This document shows, in pieces, positions 46,226 to 56,100 of a stretch of 64,000 nucleotides of DNA. Source of the DNA: Oceanihabitans sediminis (lineage in GTDB: Bacteria; Bacteroidota; Bacteroidia; Flavobacteriales; Flavobacteriaceae). A program made the translations under genes and the position numbers. Every line of letters starts with the position of its first letter. Positions within the stretch are counted from its first letter, which is position 1. The notes beneath the pieces were generated by a model. That model was not told where the DNA came from, did no database searches, and was given only the letters and a program-made list of their open reading frames with translations. The stretch is taken from NCBI RefSeq assembly GCF_003337215.1, contig NZ_QPIG01000002.1:1-64000 (forward strand). The letters are read 5' to 3'.

Positions 46226-48643
46226 ATGCAATTCTCTATAAAAAAACTACTCCCACATTTTCTTATTTTCATTGGTTTTATACTAATTTCACTAGCATAT
46301 TTTAGTCCTGTTTTAAAAGGAAAACAAATATTTCAAAGTGATATTAAGCAGTATATTGGTATGTCTAAACAACAAACCGATTACAGGGAAGAAACCGGTG
46401 AAGAGACCTATTGGACAAACAGTGCTTTTGGCGGAATGCCAACCTATCAATTAGGGGCAAAGTATCCGCATAATTATATCAAAAAACTAGATTTAACTCT
46501 ACGTTTTTTACCTAGACCAGCAGATTATCTGTTCCTGTATTTTATGGGGTTTTATGTGCTTTTACTAGTACTTAAAATAGATTATAAACTAGCTGCTTTA
46601 GGTGCTTTAGCATTTGGGTTTTCAACCTATCTCATTATTATTCTTGGGGTAGGACACAACAGTAAAGCACACGCAATTGCTTACATGCCATTGGTTTTAA
46701 GCGGAATCATCCTCACCTTTAAACGAAAATACGTAGAAGGTTTTTTACTCACAGCAGTCGCAATGGCTTTAGAAATTGTAGCAAACCACTTCCAAATGAC
46801 TTATTACCTCATGTTATTGGTAATTGTTTTAGGAATTGCTTATTTGCTAGATGCTTATAGAAAACAAATACTTCCACATTTTTTTCAGTCTGTAGGAATC
46901 TTAATTCTTGCTGTTATTCTAGCAGTAGGTTTAAATGCTACAAATATTCTAGCTACCAAAGAATATGCAAATGAAAGTACTAGAAGTAAAAGCGAACTTA
47001 CCATTCAACCGGATGGTTCACCTAAAGAAGTAACTTCTGGATTAAGTAAAGAATATATTACCGAATATAGTTATGGATTTTTAGAAACTTTTAATTTATA
47101 CATCTCTAGAATAGTAGGAGGAGGGAATCATGAAGATGTAGGTAAAGACTCTGCTTCGTATGAGTTTTTTGTCAGTCAGGGAGTGCCTGCCTTACAAGCA
47201 AAAGAATATGTAAAACAAACACCTACTTATTGGGGAAGTCAACCTATTGTGGAAGCCCCTGCTTATGTTGGTGCTGTGGTTATTTTCCTTTTTGTTTTTT
47301 CTTTATTCTTAGTGAAAGGAAGAATAAAATGGTGGCTTGTTGGAGGAACTATCTTATCTCTATTACTTTCTTACGGAAAAAATCTAGGATTCCTAACAGA
47401 TTTCTTTATCGATTATGTTCCGTTATACAATAAGTTTAGAGCTGTAACATCCATACAAGTAATATTAGAATTGTGTATTCCTATTTTGGCAATATTCGGT
47501 TTATCACGCTTATTCAATAATTTTGAAAAGGATGAAGTAAAACTAAATGCCATAAAATATACCCTTGGAATAACAGCAGGATTAGCTTTATTCTTTCTAT
47601 TATTTAAAAACTCTCTAAGTTTTATGGGAGTAGACTTTGCTGGAGTAAACGACGGTTTTTATAAACAAAATTATGGACAGCGTTTTATTGATGCTTTACG
47701 AGAAGATAGAAAAATGTTATTCAGTCAAGACACCTTAAGAACCTTGATTTTAGTATTGCTTTCTGCAGGAACCGTATTCCTATTCTTAAAGAAGAAAATA
47801 TCTGAAAAACTTGTAATTATAGCCTTTGCTGCATTAATTCTATTTGATTTAGTTTCGGTTGATAGAAGATACGTTAACAACGATAATTTTGTTTCAGCCT
47901 TACAAGTGAAAAAACCTTATCAACCTAATCAAGCAGATTTAGAAATACAAAAGGATACATCACACTTTAGGGTTTTTGATATTACAGATCCTACAGCAAG
48001 AGCTTCTTATTTTCATAATTCAATAAGTGGTTATCATGCAGCTAAATTGAAGCGTTATGATGAACTTTTCGACTTTCATATTACCAAAAACAATATGAAT
48101 GTATTGAATATGCTTAATGCGAAATATATTATCGCTGAAGAGGAAGGTCAAATATTTCCTTTCACTAATACCGATGCTAATGGTAATGCTTGGTTTGTTT
48201 CAGAACTGAAAGAAGTTGCAACTGCAAATGAAGAAATCATAGCACTAGACAGTTTAAATACCAAAACAAAAGCTGTATTTCTTACTACGGAAGCTATTAC
48301 AAACAAAAATTTCAGAGTAGATTCTACAGCAAATATTTTGCTTCAAGAATTTAAGCCTAACTATTTAAAATACCAATCAAATAATACCAATAAAGGATTT
48401 GCTGTATTTTCTGAAATCTATTATGCAAATGGTTGGAATGCCTATATAGATGGTAATTTAGAGAAGCATTATAGAGTAAACTATGTTTTACGAGGAATGG
48501 AGGTTCCTGCAGGAAAACATACAATAGAATTCAAATTTGAACCAAAAGTTATACAGACTGGAAGTAGTATTGCTTTGGCAAGCTCTATTCTTTTAGGGTT
48601 ATTACTTCTTGGTGGAGTATATTTTAAAATAAAAAAGAAGTAA
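46226..48643 (+). CDS. YfhO family membrane protein
   Basis: From ATG 46226 the protein has 805 residues with about a dozen membrane helices in the first 560 residues and a periplasmic beta-rich C-terminal domain ending in a last helix. YfhO signatures include QSDIKQYIGMSKQQTDYREE, FGGMPTYQLG and GVGHNSKAHAIAYMPLVL. Bacillus YfhO is needed for lipoteichoic acid glycosylation, and in Bacteroidota the family is general and uncharacterised. It is followed by a glycosyltransferase and a flippase, which suggests work on lipid-linked sugars. Confidence 0.88.
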   Translation: MQFSIKKLLPHFLIFIGFILISLAYFSPVLKGKQIFQSDIKQYIGMSKQQTDYREETGEETYWTNSAFGGMPTYQLGAKYPHNYIKKLDLTLRFLPRPADYLFLYFMGFYVLLLVLKIDYKLAALGALAFGFSTYLIIILGVGHNSKAHAIAYMPLVLSGIILTFKRKYVEGFLLTAVAMALEIVANHFQMTYYLMLLVIVLGIAYLLDAYRKQILPHFFQSVGILILAVILAVGLNATNILATKEYANESTRSKSELTIQPDGSPKEVTSGLSKEYITEYSYGFLETFNLYISRIVGGGNHEDVGKDSASYEFFVSQGVPALQAKEYVKQTPTYWGSQPIVEAPAYVGAVVIFLFVFSLFLVKGRIKWWLVGGTILSLLLSYGKNLGFLTDFFIDYVPLYNKFRAVTSIQVILELCIPILAIFGLSRLFNNFEKDEVKLNAIKYTLGITAGLALFFLLFKNSLSFMGVDFAGVNDGFYKQNYGQRFIDALREDRKMLFSQDTLRTLILVLLSAGTVFLFLKKKISEKLVIIAFAALILFDLVSVDRRYVNNDNFVSALQVKKPYQPNQADLEIQKDTSHFRVFDITDPTARASYFHNSISGYHAAKLKRYDELFDFHITKNNMNVLNMLNAKYIIAEEEGQIFPFTNTDANGNAWFVSELKEVATANEEIIALDSLNTKTKAVFLTTEAITNKNFRVDSTANILLQEFKPNYLKYQSNNTNKGFAVFSEIYYANGWNAYIDGNLEKHYRVNYVLRGMEVPAGKHTIEFKFEPKVIQTGSSIALASSILLGLLLLGGVYFKIKKK

Positions 48644-48720
48644 TTAACGTATTTGCTTCGGTAGAAATTCACTACATAATTTCAATTTATATCATTTCTG
48701 CTATTGCAGTTTAAGAAAGA

Positions 48721-50010
48721 ATGAGCAAGAAGAAAGTACTTATTATAAGCTATTATTGGCCACCTGCAGGTGGACCAGGAGTACAGCGTTGGCTGAAGTT
48801 TGTAAAGTATTTACCAGAGTTTGATGTAGAACCTATTGTTTATATTCCTGAAAACCCAAACTATCCATTAAAAGATGAAAGTTTAACTTATGAAGTTTCA
48901 AACGATCTTACCATATTAAAACAACCAATAAGCGAACCTTATAAACTTGCTGGGTTTCTTTCTAAAAAAGGAACAAAATCAATAAGTAAAGGCTTAATTC
49001 CGGAAGCGAAAAAACAAAGCTTCGTAGAACAGGTCCTTTTAGCAATAAGAGGTAATTTCTTTATTCCAGATGCTAGAAAAAACTGGGTAAAACCTTCAGT
49101 AAACTATCTTTCAAACTATATTAAAAAACACCAAATAGACACAATCATAACTACTGGTCCGCCACACAGTTTGCATTTAATTGGTATGCAGCTAAAGGAA
49201 AAACTAGGAGTGAGGTGGATAGCAGATTTTAGAGATCCGTGGACAACCATAGGATATCATAAAGAGTTGAAGTTAACCAAAGCTTCAAAAGAAAAACATC
49301 TTGTATTAGAAAATAAGGTTTTAAATACAGCCGATCAAATTGTTGTTACCAGTAGTGTTACCAAGGAGGAATTTCAAGAAAAAACCAACAAACCTATTGC
49401 TGTAATTACCAATGGTTACGATACCCAAAAAACCGAAGCTATCGTTATGGATAAAAAGTTTACATTGGCTCATATTGGTTCTTTATTATCTAAAAGAAAT
49501 CCAGAAGTTTTATGGAAAGTTTTAAAGGAATTAACAGAAGAAAATAAAGAGTTTTCTAAAGAATTTCAGCTGAAGTTAGTCGGTGCTGTAAGTGAAAATG
49601 TGGTTAAAAGTATTGAAGCAGAAGGTTTAAGTGATTATTTACACTTGAATAGTTATGTTTCACATAATGAAGCTATTAAAATTCAAAAAGAATCTCAAAT
49701 TCTACTACTTATTGAAATTGATTCGGAAGAAACGAAGTGTATCATTCCAGGGAAATTATTTGAATATATGGTTTCCAATAGACCAATAATTGCAATTGGT
49801 CCAAAAGGTTCGGATGTTGAAAAAATTATTACCGAAACAAATACTGGAAACTATTTTTATTATTCTGATTACGATAGATTAAAAAGTGTACTTTTAAATC
49901 AATTTAATGCGTTTCAAGAAAACACATTACAATCACATCCTATAGGGTTACAAAAATACAGCAGAAGAGCTTTAACAAGTAAATTAGCCGAACTAATTCA
50001 TTTAGAATAA
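48721..50010 (+). CDS. Glycosyltransferase of the GT4 type
   Basis: The 429-residue protein begins with KVLIISYYWPPAGGPGVQRWL, the glycine-rich acceptor-side loop of GT-B enzymes, and shows ITTGPPHSLHLIGM, WIADFRDPWT, and in the C-terminal half LAHIGSLLSKRNPEVL and IPGKLFEYMVSNRPIIAIG, which includes the sugar-nucleotide-binding Glu. It has no membrane helix. It sits 5 bp before the flippase gene, so the two are coupled. Donor and acceptor are unknown. Confidence 0.9.
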   Translation: MSKKKVLIISYYWPPAGGPGVQRWLKFVKYLPEFDVEPIVYIPENPNYPLKDESLTYEVSNDLTILKQPISEPYKLAGFLSKKGTKSISKGLIPEAKKQSFVEQVLLAIRGNFFIPDARKNWVKPSVNYLSNYIKKHQIDTIITTGPPHSLHLIGMQLKEKLGVRWIADFRDPWTTIGYHKELKLTKASKEKHLVLENKVLNTADQIVVTSSVTKEEFQEKTNKPIAVITNGYDTQKTEAIVMDKKFTLAHIGSLLSKRNPEVLWKVLKELTEENKEFSKEFQLKLVGAVSENVVKSIEAEGLSDYLHLNSYVSHNEAIKIQKESQILLLIEIDSEETKCIIPGKLFEYMVSNRPIIAIGPKGSDVEKIITETNTGNYFYYSDYDRLKSVLLNQFNAFQENTLQSHPIGLQKYSRRALTSKLAELIHLE

Positions 50011-50015
50011 AACGT

Positions 50016-51473
50016 ATGGGAATTGTTGCTTCACAATCTATAAAAAACACCATCATTACCTATTTAGGTTTTGGTATTGGAGCAATTAATACCTTGTTTT
50101 TATATACACAGTTTTTAACTGCCGATTATTTTGGATTAATAGTCTTTATCCTTTCTACAGCTAATATTATGATGCCATTATTAATGTTTGGTGTAAATAA
50201 TAGTTTGATAAAGTTTTACTCCTCTTATAAAACTAGAAAACATCAAAACAACTTTTTAACCTTTATGCTTTTTTTACCTTTTTTGGTAATAATTCCGGTA
50301 GGTTTAATAGGTTCTCTTTTTTATGATACTATTGCAAGTTGGTTGGCAAAAGAAAACCATATAATTAAAGATTATACTTGGCTGATTTATGTGCTAGCAG
50401 TTGCCTTAGCTTATTTTGAAGTGTTTTTTTCATGGAGTAAAATTCATTTTAAATCCGTTTTCGGAAACTTTATGCGGGAAGCGTTCCATAGAGTAGGAAC
50501 TATGGTTCTATTATTAGCTGTTTATTATGAAAAGCTATCTGTAGAAGAGTTTATTTACGCTTTATCTTTCGTATATATTCTTCGTATGCTGATTATGAAG
50601 ATTTATGCTTTTAGTATTCGGTTCCCGAAATTATATTTAAATAAAAACTTTGATTATTTAAACGTTTTAAAATATAGTTTCTTAATTATTATTGCTGGCT
50701 CGGTCTCTATGCTACTTCTTGATTTAGATAAGTTTATGTTAGGAGAATTAATAGAGCTTGAAAACATCGCATATTATACAGTTGCTATATTCATAGCTAC
50801 AGTTATTGCTGTACCAGCAAGAGCTATGCATCAAATTGTTAATCCGCTAACAGCCTCTTTATTGAATGATAAGAAGAAGAAGGAGTTAGAGAAACTGTAC
50901 AAGACAAGCTCTATCACCTTATTTATCATTGGTGGATTTATATTTATACTTATCATCATAAATATAAATCAATTGTATACTCTTATGAATCCAGAGTATA
51001 GTCAGGGTTTATTTATTGTTTTTATTATCTCTATAGTGAAGTTAATAGATAATCTTTTAGGTAATAATAATGCGATTATTTTTAATTCTAATTACTATAG
51101 AATCATTTTAGTTTTTGGTTTTTGTATTGTAATTCTTGCTGTATTATTAAATTATCTTCTTATCCCAAAATATGGAATTGAAGGTGCTGCGGTTGCAAGT
51201 CTTATAGCTTTTCTCGTATATGATTTTTTAAAACTATGGTATGTGAATTTAAAGTTTAAAATGCATCCTTTTTCGGGCAAGACAATACATACTCTCGTAT
51301 TAATAACAGTATTCTGTTTGGCGTTTTATTTTTGGGAATTTCCTTTCCATGCTATTATCAACATAGCTTTAAAAAGTATTTTAGCAGGAATTGCATACGC
51401 TTTTATAGTGTTTAAATTCTCTTTATCTGAAGACCTCAATACTATCTTTAAAAAGGTTTTTAAATTAAGATAG
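50016..51473 (+). CDS. Oligosaccharide flippase (Wzx-like, MOP superfamily)
   Basis: The 485-residue membrane protein has 12-14 predicted helices. The start SQSIKNTIITYLGFGIGAINTLFLYT and the centre LLLDLDKFMLGELIELENIAYYTVAIFIAT are typical of polysaccharide exporters. It would flip a lipid-linked saccharide to the periplasm. The preceding glycosyltransferase and YfhO support a glycan assembly role, although no polymerase or ligase is in the window. Confidence 0.9.
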   Translation: MGIVASQSIKNTIITYLGFGIGAINTLFLYTQFLTADYFGLIVFILSTANIMMPLLMFGVNNSLIKFYSSYKTRKHQNNFLTFMLFLPFLVIIPVGLIGSLFYDTIASWLAKENHIIKDYTWLIYVLAVALAYFEVFFSWSKIHFKSVFGNFMREAFHRVGTMVLLLAVYYEKLSVEEFIYALSFVYILRMLIMKIYAFSIRFPKLYLNKNFDYLNVLKYSFLIIIAGSVSMLLLDLDKFMLGELIELENIAYYTVAIFIATVIAVPARAMHQIVNPLTASLLNDKKKKELEKLYKTSSITLFIIGGFIFILIIININQLYTLMNPEYSQGLFIVFIISIVKLIDNLLGNNNAIIFNSNYYRIILVFGFCIVILAVLLNYLLIPKYGIEGAAVASLIAFLVYDFLKLWYVNLKFKMHPFSGKTIHTLVLITVFCLAFYFWEFPFHAIINIALKSILAGIAYAFIVFKFSLSEDLNTIFKKVFKLR

Positions 51474-51489
51474 TAATAAGGCTAAAAAG

Positions 51490-51536
51490 AAAGTCCTATC
51501 ACGTTGCTTTGGGGTAAACTTGTGATAGGACTTTTA
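51490..51536. terminator. Bidirectional terminator with a long stem
   Basis: AAGTCCTATCAC at 51491 and GTGATAGGACTT at about 51522 form a 12-bp stem around a loop of about 18 nt, with A- and T-rich flanks, between the convergent flippase and the Arg-rich protein genes. Confidence 0.8.
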
Positions 51537-51565
51537 ACCAACTAAAAACTATAATTTTTCTTTTT

Positions 51566-52687
51566 CTATATTCTTCCTCTAGAATTTCTAGTTGTTCTAT
51601 TATTAGATCTGCTATTGTTAGAAGTGTTCCCTAATTGCTTTCTACCTCTAGGTGCACTAGCTTTCGTATTTGTTCTTGGTCTAGAAGTATTCTTCTGCAT
51701 TCTTGGAGAAGGTTTGGTTCTAGGATTTGTTGATACCGTATTTCTAGGTCTAGGTTTAGTTGTTTGAACTCTAGGACTAGATTGGGTTCTTGGTTTATTA
51801 GAAACTGTATTTCTAGGTCTTGTAGTATTTGTTTTTACTCTAGGAGCAGAACTATTATTTTGAGCAGTAGCTCTAGGTCTAGGTGTGTTTTGTGAGACTC
51901 TTGGCTTTGAATTATTGTTTCTAGGCGAAGATGTAGCAACATTATTTCTAGGTCTACTATTGTTTGGTCTTACATTATTTCTAGGCCTGTCATTTCCTCT
52001 TGTAGCTAATTCACTTCTTCTATGAATATTACTTCCACGTCTCGTAGCAACTGCTGTTGTGCGTCTGTAGTTGTTATTAAAAGGTCTTGTATATTTATAT
52101 CTAACAGGTCTGTAGTGTTGTCTGTAAGGCTTATTAAATACTACACAATGATTGTAGTGTGGGATTCTGTAATGTGCATGCCATGGTCTGTAAATATAAT
52201 GTCTGTTATAAATATTTATAAAACCAGTATAATGGGAGTATCTATTATATCTGTTATAATGAACGTATAAACCACCTATTTGTGTTATGTATCCATAATG
52301 GTTGTAGTTTATAAATACATTACCTACTTGACTTATACGTCCGTAGTAATCATAAAATACTGGAACATGTTCAATTTGAACGATTGCACCAAATTCATCA
52401 TATTGCACATATGCATTATAGTCGTAACCAGAATTAAAACTAATACTTGTATTACCGTGGTTTATAGAAACATTTACATTAGGACCATAATTAGGCATGT
52501 AAAAGTCAAACTGACCATCAGGAAAAACAGAAAATTCAATTCCTTGTTCTACAAATATGAAAGAGTTTCCATAACCTCTCTTAGAGGTATGTGAATGAAT
52601 ATCTTCTGATGTAGTGGTTGGGTTGGCGTTTACAGTAAATCCTGTAAATAGTAGGACAGACGTAAAAATTGCTAGTAACTGTTTCAT
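51566..52687 (-). CDS. Secreted Tyr/His- and Arg/Pro-rich low-complexity protein
   Basis: The 373-residue protein has a signal peptide (MKQLLAIFTSVLLFTGFTVNA). Residues 40-140 hold short YD-like motifs (YDEFGAIVQI, YDYYGRISQVGN, YNHYGYITQIGG). Residues 140-200 are extremely rich in Tyr, His and Arg. From about 205 to the end the protein is disordered and strongly basic, with many RPRNNV, PRPRNT and SPR units. I know no family with a proven function. Similar proteins in Flavobacteriia are left hypothetical. Binding to anionic polymers such as DNA or polysaccharide is an inference from composition. Confidence 0.75.
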   Translation of the reverse strand: MKQLLAIFTSVLLFTGFTVNANPTTTSEDIHSHTSKRGYGNSFIFVEQGIEFSVFPDGQFDFYMPNYGPNVNVSINHGNTSISFNSGYDYNAYVQYDEFGAIVQIEHVPVFYDYYGRISQVGNVFINYNHYGYITQIGGLYVHYNRYNRYSHYTGFINIYNRHYIYRPWHAHYRIPHYNHCVVFNKPYRQHYRPVRYKYTRPFNNNYRRTTAVATRRGSNIHRRSELATRGNDRPRNNVRPNNSRPRNNVATSSPRNNNSKPRVSQNTPRPRATAQNNSSAPRVKTNTTRPRNTVSNKPRTQSSPRVQTTKPRPRNTVSTNPRTKPSPRMQKNTSRPRTNTKASAPRGRKQLGNTSNNSRSNNRTTRNSRGRI

Positions 52688-52746
52688 AATTGTAAGTTTT
52701 AAAAATTGAACTTACTATGAGAGTTACAAGCATCGTGCCAAAAACA

Positions 52747-52785
52747 AAAAGCCTAATCTAGACATTTGTAAATTAGGCTTTTAGT
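52747..52785 (-). terminator. Terminator of ridA
   Basis: AAAAGCCTAAT and its inverse TTAGGCTTTT form a stem, and on the minus strand a T-run follows. It is located about 15 bp after the RidA stop. Confidence 0.8.
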
Positions 52786-52798
52786 ATATAATGAAGAA

Positions 52799-53179
52799 TT
52801 ATTTAATAGCTATACAGCTTATTTCAACATTTACAAACTTAGGAAGATTAGCAACTTCTACCGTTTCTCTAGCTGGAGCAGAGCTATCTTCAAAATACTC
52901 ACCGTACACTTCGTTTATTTGAGAAAAGTTATTCATATCACTAATAAAAATGGAAGTTTTAATAACATTCTCAAAAGTCATATCTGCAGCAGCTAAAACA
53001 GCTTTTAAGTTTTCCATTACTTGTTTGGTTTCCGTTTTAATATCTGCTAAAACCAATTCTCCAGTTTCCGGATGTAATGCAATTTGTCCAGAAGTATATA
53101 AAGTATTTCCTGCTAAAACAGCTTGATTATAGGGTCCGATAGGAGCAGGGGCGTTTTTTGTTGTAATTATTTTTTTCAT
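52799..53179 (-). CDS. ridA: RidA family 2-iminobutanoate/2-iminopropanoate deaminase
   Basis: The 126-residue protein has the RidA signatures APAPIGPYNQAVLAGNTLYTSGQ near the start, the central KTSIFISDMNNFSQINEVY and the C-terminal PARETVEVANLPKFVNVEISCIA with the active-site Arg. It hydrolyses reactive enamine/imine products of PLP enzymes. It lies 58 bp downstream of the LptD gene, and the pair may be co-transcribed. Confidence 0.95.
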   Translation of the reverse strand: MKKIITTKNAPAPIGPYNQAVLAGNTLYTSGQIALHPETGELVLADIKTETKQVMENLKAVLAAADMTFENVIKTSIFISDMNNFSQINEVYGEYFEDSSAPARETVEVANLPKFVNVEISCIAIK

Positions 53180-53197
53180 AGAAAATGTATGTATTTC

Positions 53198-53215
53198 TTT
53201 CCGTGAAAACGGAAA
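53198..53215. other. Intercistronic hairpin between lptD and ridA
   Basis: TTTCCGT-GAAA-ACGGAAA is a perfect 7-bp stem with a 4-base loop. No T-run follows on the minus strand, so it looks like an RNA processing or stabilising hairpin rather than a terminator. Confidence 0.4.
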
Positions 53216-53237
53216 CTAATTAATATGCAGATGCTAT

Positions 53238-55973
53238 TTATAATTGCTGATCTGGTTGTCTTCGTTTTTCGTATTTAATATCTTTTAAAATGCTTGATTT
53301 AATACCTATAAAGAAGTTCCATGAGCTACGAGTACTAAAAGGAACCCAAGAGAAATTCATTCTCCAACTTAATAAGTCGCGCTCAAAACGCAGTTGGGTA
53401 TAGGTGAAACCTTTGTTTTTTAAATCGTAACCAGATGAAGCTCCAACAGTCCATCGTGGTGCAAATTCAATATCTCCAGAAAACATTAAAGAATGAGAAG
53501 ATATTTCATTTTGTCTAATAGAGTTAGAGTAGTTTAAAGCATATGCAAGCCTTAAGTTCCAAGGTATTTTATATCGATATAATTCGCTTGGTTTTGTTTC
53601 GGTTTCCTCTTGTTCGTTATCATTAAAAGTTTGATCGGCAAAATCTTGAGCTACACCAAAAAGATCATCTGCACGACCACCGCTTCGTAAGTTTTCTTCT
53701 CTACTATTTCTTCTGCTTTTATCCTCACCACCAAAACTTGCATTGTTAAGATTGTAGTTCATGGTTAAGTTCGCACTAGTAAGTCTGAATAAACTTCCGC
53801 CATTATCAATATTAAACTTATCAATTCTTCTATTGTTATTATCTAAAGCATAAGGGTCTAAAACAGCACCGAAATTAATAGTTAATTTATCATTTAGAAT
53901 TTGTGTTCCTCCAGTCATTCTTACAGGACTCCAGTTTAAAGAATCTCCTGCTAAATTATAAGAGGTACTAAAGTTTAAATTATTTAATAAAGTGATTTTT
54001 TTAGCTTCGGTTGCCGTGCTATCTTTATCTCTTACTTTAGCTTCAAAATTATTAGATAAACTCAAACCTATAGAACTAGAGTAGGTTTTGTTTGGAGAAC
54101 CAAAAATATTCTCTTCAAAACGAGTAAATTCTACTTCTTCTAAAACATCTCCGTCAGCATTAACAACTTCAAAAGAATCATAATATCTATCAAAAGAAGG
54201 GTTGATATTATAACTTACAGATGGACGCATTACATGTCGAATTTTCTGAATTTTCGGTGTCTTTCCTTCTTTTTCAAAGTTAAACATACCATAAAGCGTT
54301 GTTCCTATGCTTGTGCTGAAATTGTAAGTTCTATAAGCATCGAAACCATTGTGGTCTGTAGTAACAACTTCATCTAAGTCTAAATCGTATTCTTTTCTAA
54401 TAGTTCTAAATGTCCAATTTTCTTGAAAATTAGAACTAGCACTTAAACTGAAATATTTAAAAAGTTTAAAGTTTGTGGATAGAGGAATACTATGCTGAAT
54501 ACCGCTTCTTGCATCATCCCACATTTCTTTTTTAAAGAAAAGAGAATCTTGTGTTGCAATTCGGTTTTCTGCTCTAAAGCTATATTGAAAGTTTATATTT
54601 TGAATAATTCCCTTTTTAGAACCAGTTTCACTAGCGAAAGGGAATATTCTACTAACGCTTGCTTGTAATGTTGGAAGCGTCATATTAATAGTTTCTGTAT
54701 TCGTGTTTTGTGAATGTGTTGCTGTAGCACTCATATTCACCTGCGGTTCTCCTTGAAAAGTTTTAGAATAACTTATAGAAGAAGATAGAGTGTTGTTTAA
54801 GAAACTAGGGGCGTTTATTTGGTTTATAGAGTTTTGATAATATTTACTAGAACCTAAGTTAACAGAAGCTGAAAACCTGGAATTAGGACTAGATTTAGGA
54901 TCTTGATTATGTGACCAACGAATATTATAAATAGTGTTTTTGGCATAATCTGAAAAACCTCGTTCACTAGTAATTAAGTTTTCATATCTAAAGCCTAGGT
55001 TACCGCTAAATTTATATCGTAAATTATATTTACTTTCTAAGCGCATACCATAACTACCATTGGTATAATAATCACCAAGCACAGCTAAATCTACATAGTC
55101 ACTTATAGCAAAATAATATCCTCCATTTTGCAAAAAGTATCCTCTTTGGTTTTGCTCTCCAAAACTAGGAAAGATAACCCCTGAAGTTTGTTTTTTAGTT
55201 AACGGAAAATACGCGAAAGGCAAACCAATTGGAGTTGGAACACCATATATAAACATATTAGTTAGTCCAGTTGCGACTTTTTCGTCTGGAACTACTTTTG
55301 CTTTACGAAGTAAAAAATAATATTCTGGATCTTCTCTATTTTTAGATGTGGTGAATTTGGCATTCTTTACAAAATAAACCGAATCATTTTCTTTTTTAGA
55401 AATTTCACTATCAAAATACCCACCAGCTTGTTCTGTTCTAGAATTGAAAATTAAAGCCTTTTCCGTATCTATATTAAATCGAATAGAATCCGGCTCTACA
55501 ATTTGCGCTCCTTGTTTAAAAATAGGATTTTGAGAATAATTTCCTAATGAGTCTTTTATTCTACCAGCGTAAACTTCATTTTTATTATAATCTATAACAA
55601 TAACTCCCGCCTTAATTTCCATATCTTCATATTGGATTTCAGCTTCATTGTATAAATAGAGTTTTTGCTCTTTATTATTAAAGGAAGTATAGTCTTTCGC
55701 TTTATAGGTTACAACATCTGTAAGGAATTCTGGTTTTGGTTTAATCGAATCTATTTTGGTAGAGTCTTGTCCTTTTTCTGTAAGTAAGGTAGTAGCGCCC
55801 TCATCTTTTTCTTTAGTTTCTATTACATCTCTTATATTTACAGAAATAGAATCTGCACTTTTTACAGGTTTGATTTCCCCTCCAGACTTTGGTCTGTCTT
55901 GAGCTAAGCCAACCATGTTGATAAATATGGTAAAACTTAGGGTAAAAAGTATTTGAAAGTTATTAATTCGCAA
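53238..55973 (-). CDS. lptD: LPS-assembly outer-membrane protein LptD (LptD_2 type)
   Basis: The protein of about 911 residues has a signal peptide, a periplasmic OstA-like domain (AEIQYEDMEIKAGVIVIDYNKN, with TEKALIFNSRTEQ) and a large C-terminal barrel (from ATGLTNMFIYGVPTPIGLPFAYFP onward) with many Tyr-rich strands. It inserts lipopolysaccharide into the outer leaflet. An ATG at 56078 is in frame, but a -7 element (TAATTTTG) lies downstream of it at 56028-56021, so I prefer the TTG at 55973, which puts the signal peptide at the N-terminus. The true start is uncertain. Confidence 0.88.
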   Translation of the reverse strand: MRINNFQILFTLSFTIFINMVGLAQDRPKSGGEIKPVKSADSISVNIRDVIETKEKDEGATTLLTEKGQDSTKIDSIKPKPEFLTDVVTYKAKDYTSFNNKEQKLYLYNEAEIQYEDMEIKAGVIVIDYNKNEVYAGRIKDSLGNYSQNPIFKQGAQIVEPDSIRFNIDTEKALIFNSRTEQAGGYFDSEISKKENDSVYFVKNAKFTTSKNREDPEYYFLLRKAKVVPDEKVATGLTNMFIYGVPTPIGLPFAYFPLTKKQTSGVIFPSFGEQNQRGYFLQNGGYYFAISDYVDLAVLGDYYTNGSYGMRLESKYNLRYKFSGNLGFRYENLITSERGFSDYAKNTIYNIRWSHNQDPKSSPNSRFSASVNLGSSKYYQNSINQINAPSFLNNTLSSSISYSKTFQGEPQVNMSATATHSQNTNTETINMTLPTLQASVSRIFPFASETGSKKGIIQNINFQYSFRAENRIATQDSLFFKKEMWDDARSGIQHSIPLSTNFKLFKYFSLSASSNFQENWTFRTIRKEYDLDLDEVVTTDHNGFDAYRTYNFSTSIGTTLYGMFNFEKEGKTPKIQKIRHVMRPSVSYNINPSFDRYYDSFEVVNADGDVLEEVEFTRFEENIFGSPNKTYSSSIGLSLSNNFEAKVRDKDSTATEAKKITLLNNLNFSTSYNLAGDSLNWSPVRMTGGTQILNDKLTINFGAVLDPYALDNNNRRIDKFNIDNGGSLFRLTSANLTMNYNLNNASFGGEDKSRRNSREENLRSGGRADDLFGVAQDFADQTFNDNEQEETETKPSELYRYKIPWNLRLAYALNYSNSIRQNEISSHSLMFSGDIEFAPRWTVGASSGYDLKNKGFTYTQLRFERDLLSWRMNFSWVPFSTRSSWNFFIGIKSSILKDIKYEKRRQPDQQL

Positions 55974-56020
55974 CGCTTTTAATGTATTTTTGTAAAAGTA
56001 TGGCTCGGTTTTTGAATTGC

Positions 56021-56028
56021 CAAAATTA
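56021..56028 (-). promoter_or_regulatory. -7 promoter element of lptD (TAATTTTG)
   Basis: On the minus strand TAATTTTG fits TAnnTTTG. It lies inside the longer reading of the lptD frame and about 48 bp before the TTG start at 55973. Confidence 0.45.
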
Positions 56029-56100
56029 CATATATTTTTTATGATTAATTTAATTTTACGCAATTTAAAATAATCCAATATTTAAATAGTTATTATTTGT

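Noticed and set aside
52022-52594. Two plus-strand open frames opposite the Arg/Pro-rich protein
   Set aside because: They are antisense to the Tyr/His-rich segment. Their Ile/Val/Tyr-rich composition follows from the codons of the real gene.
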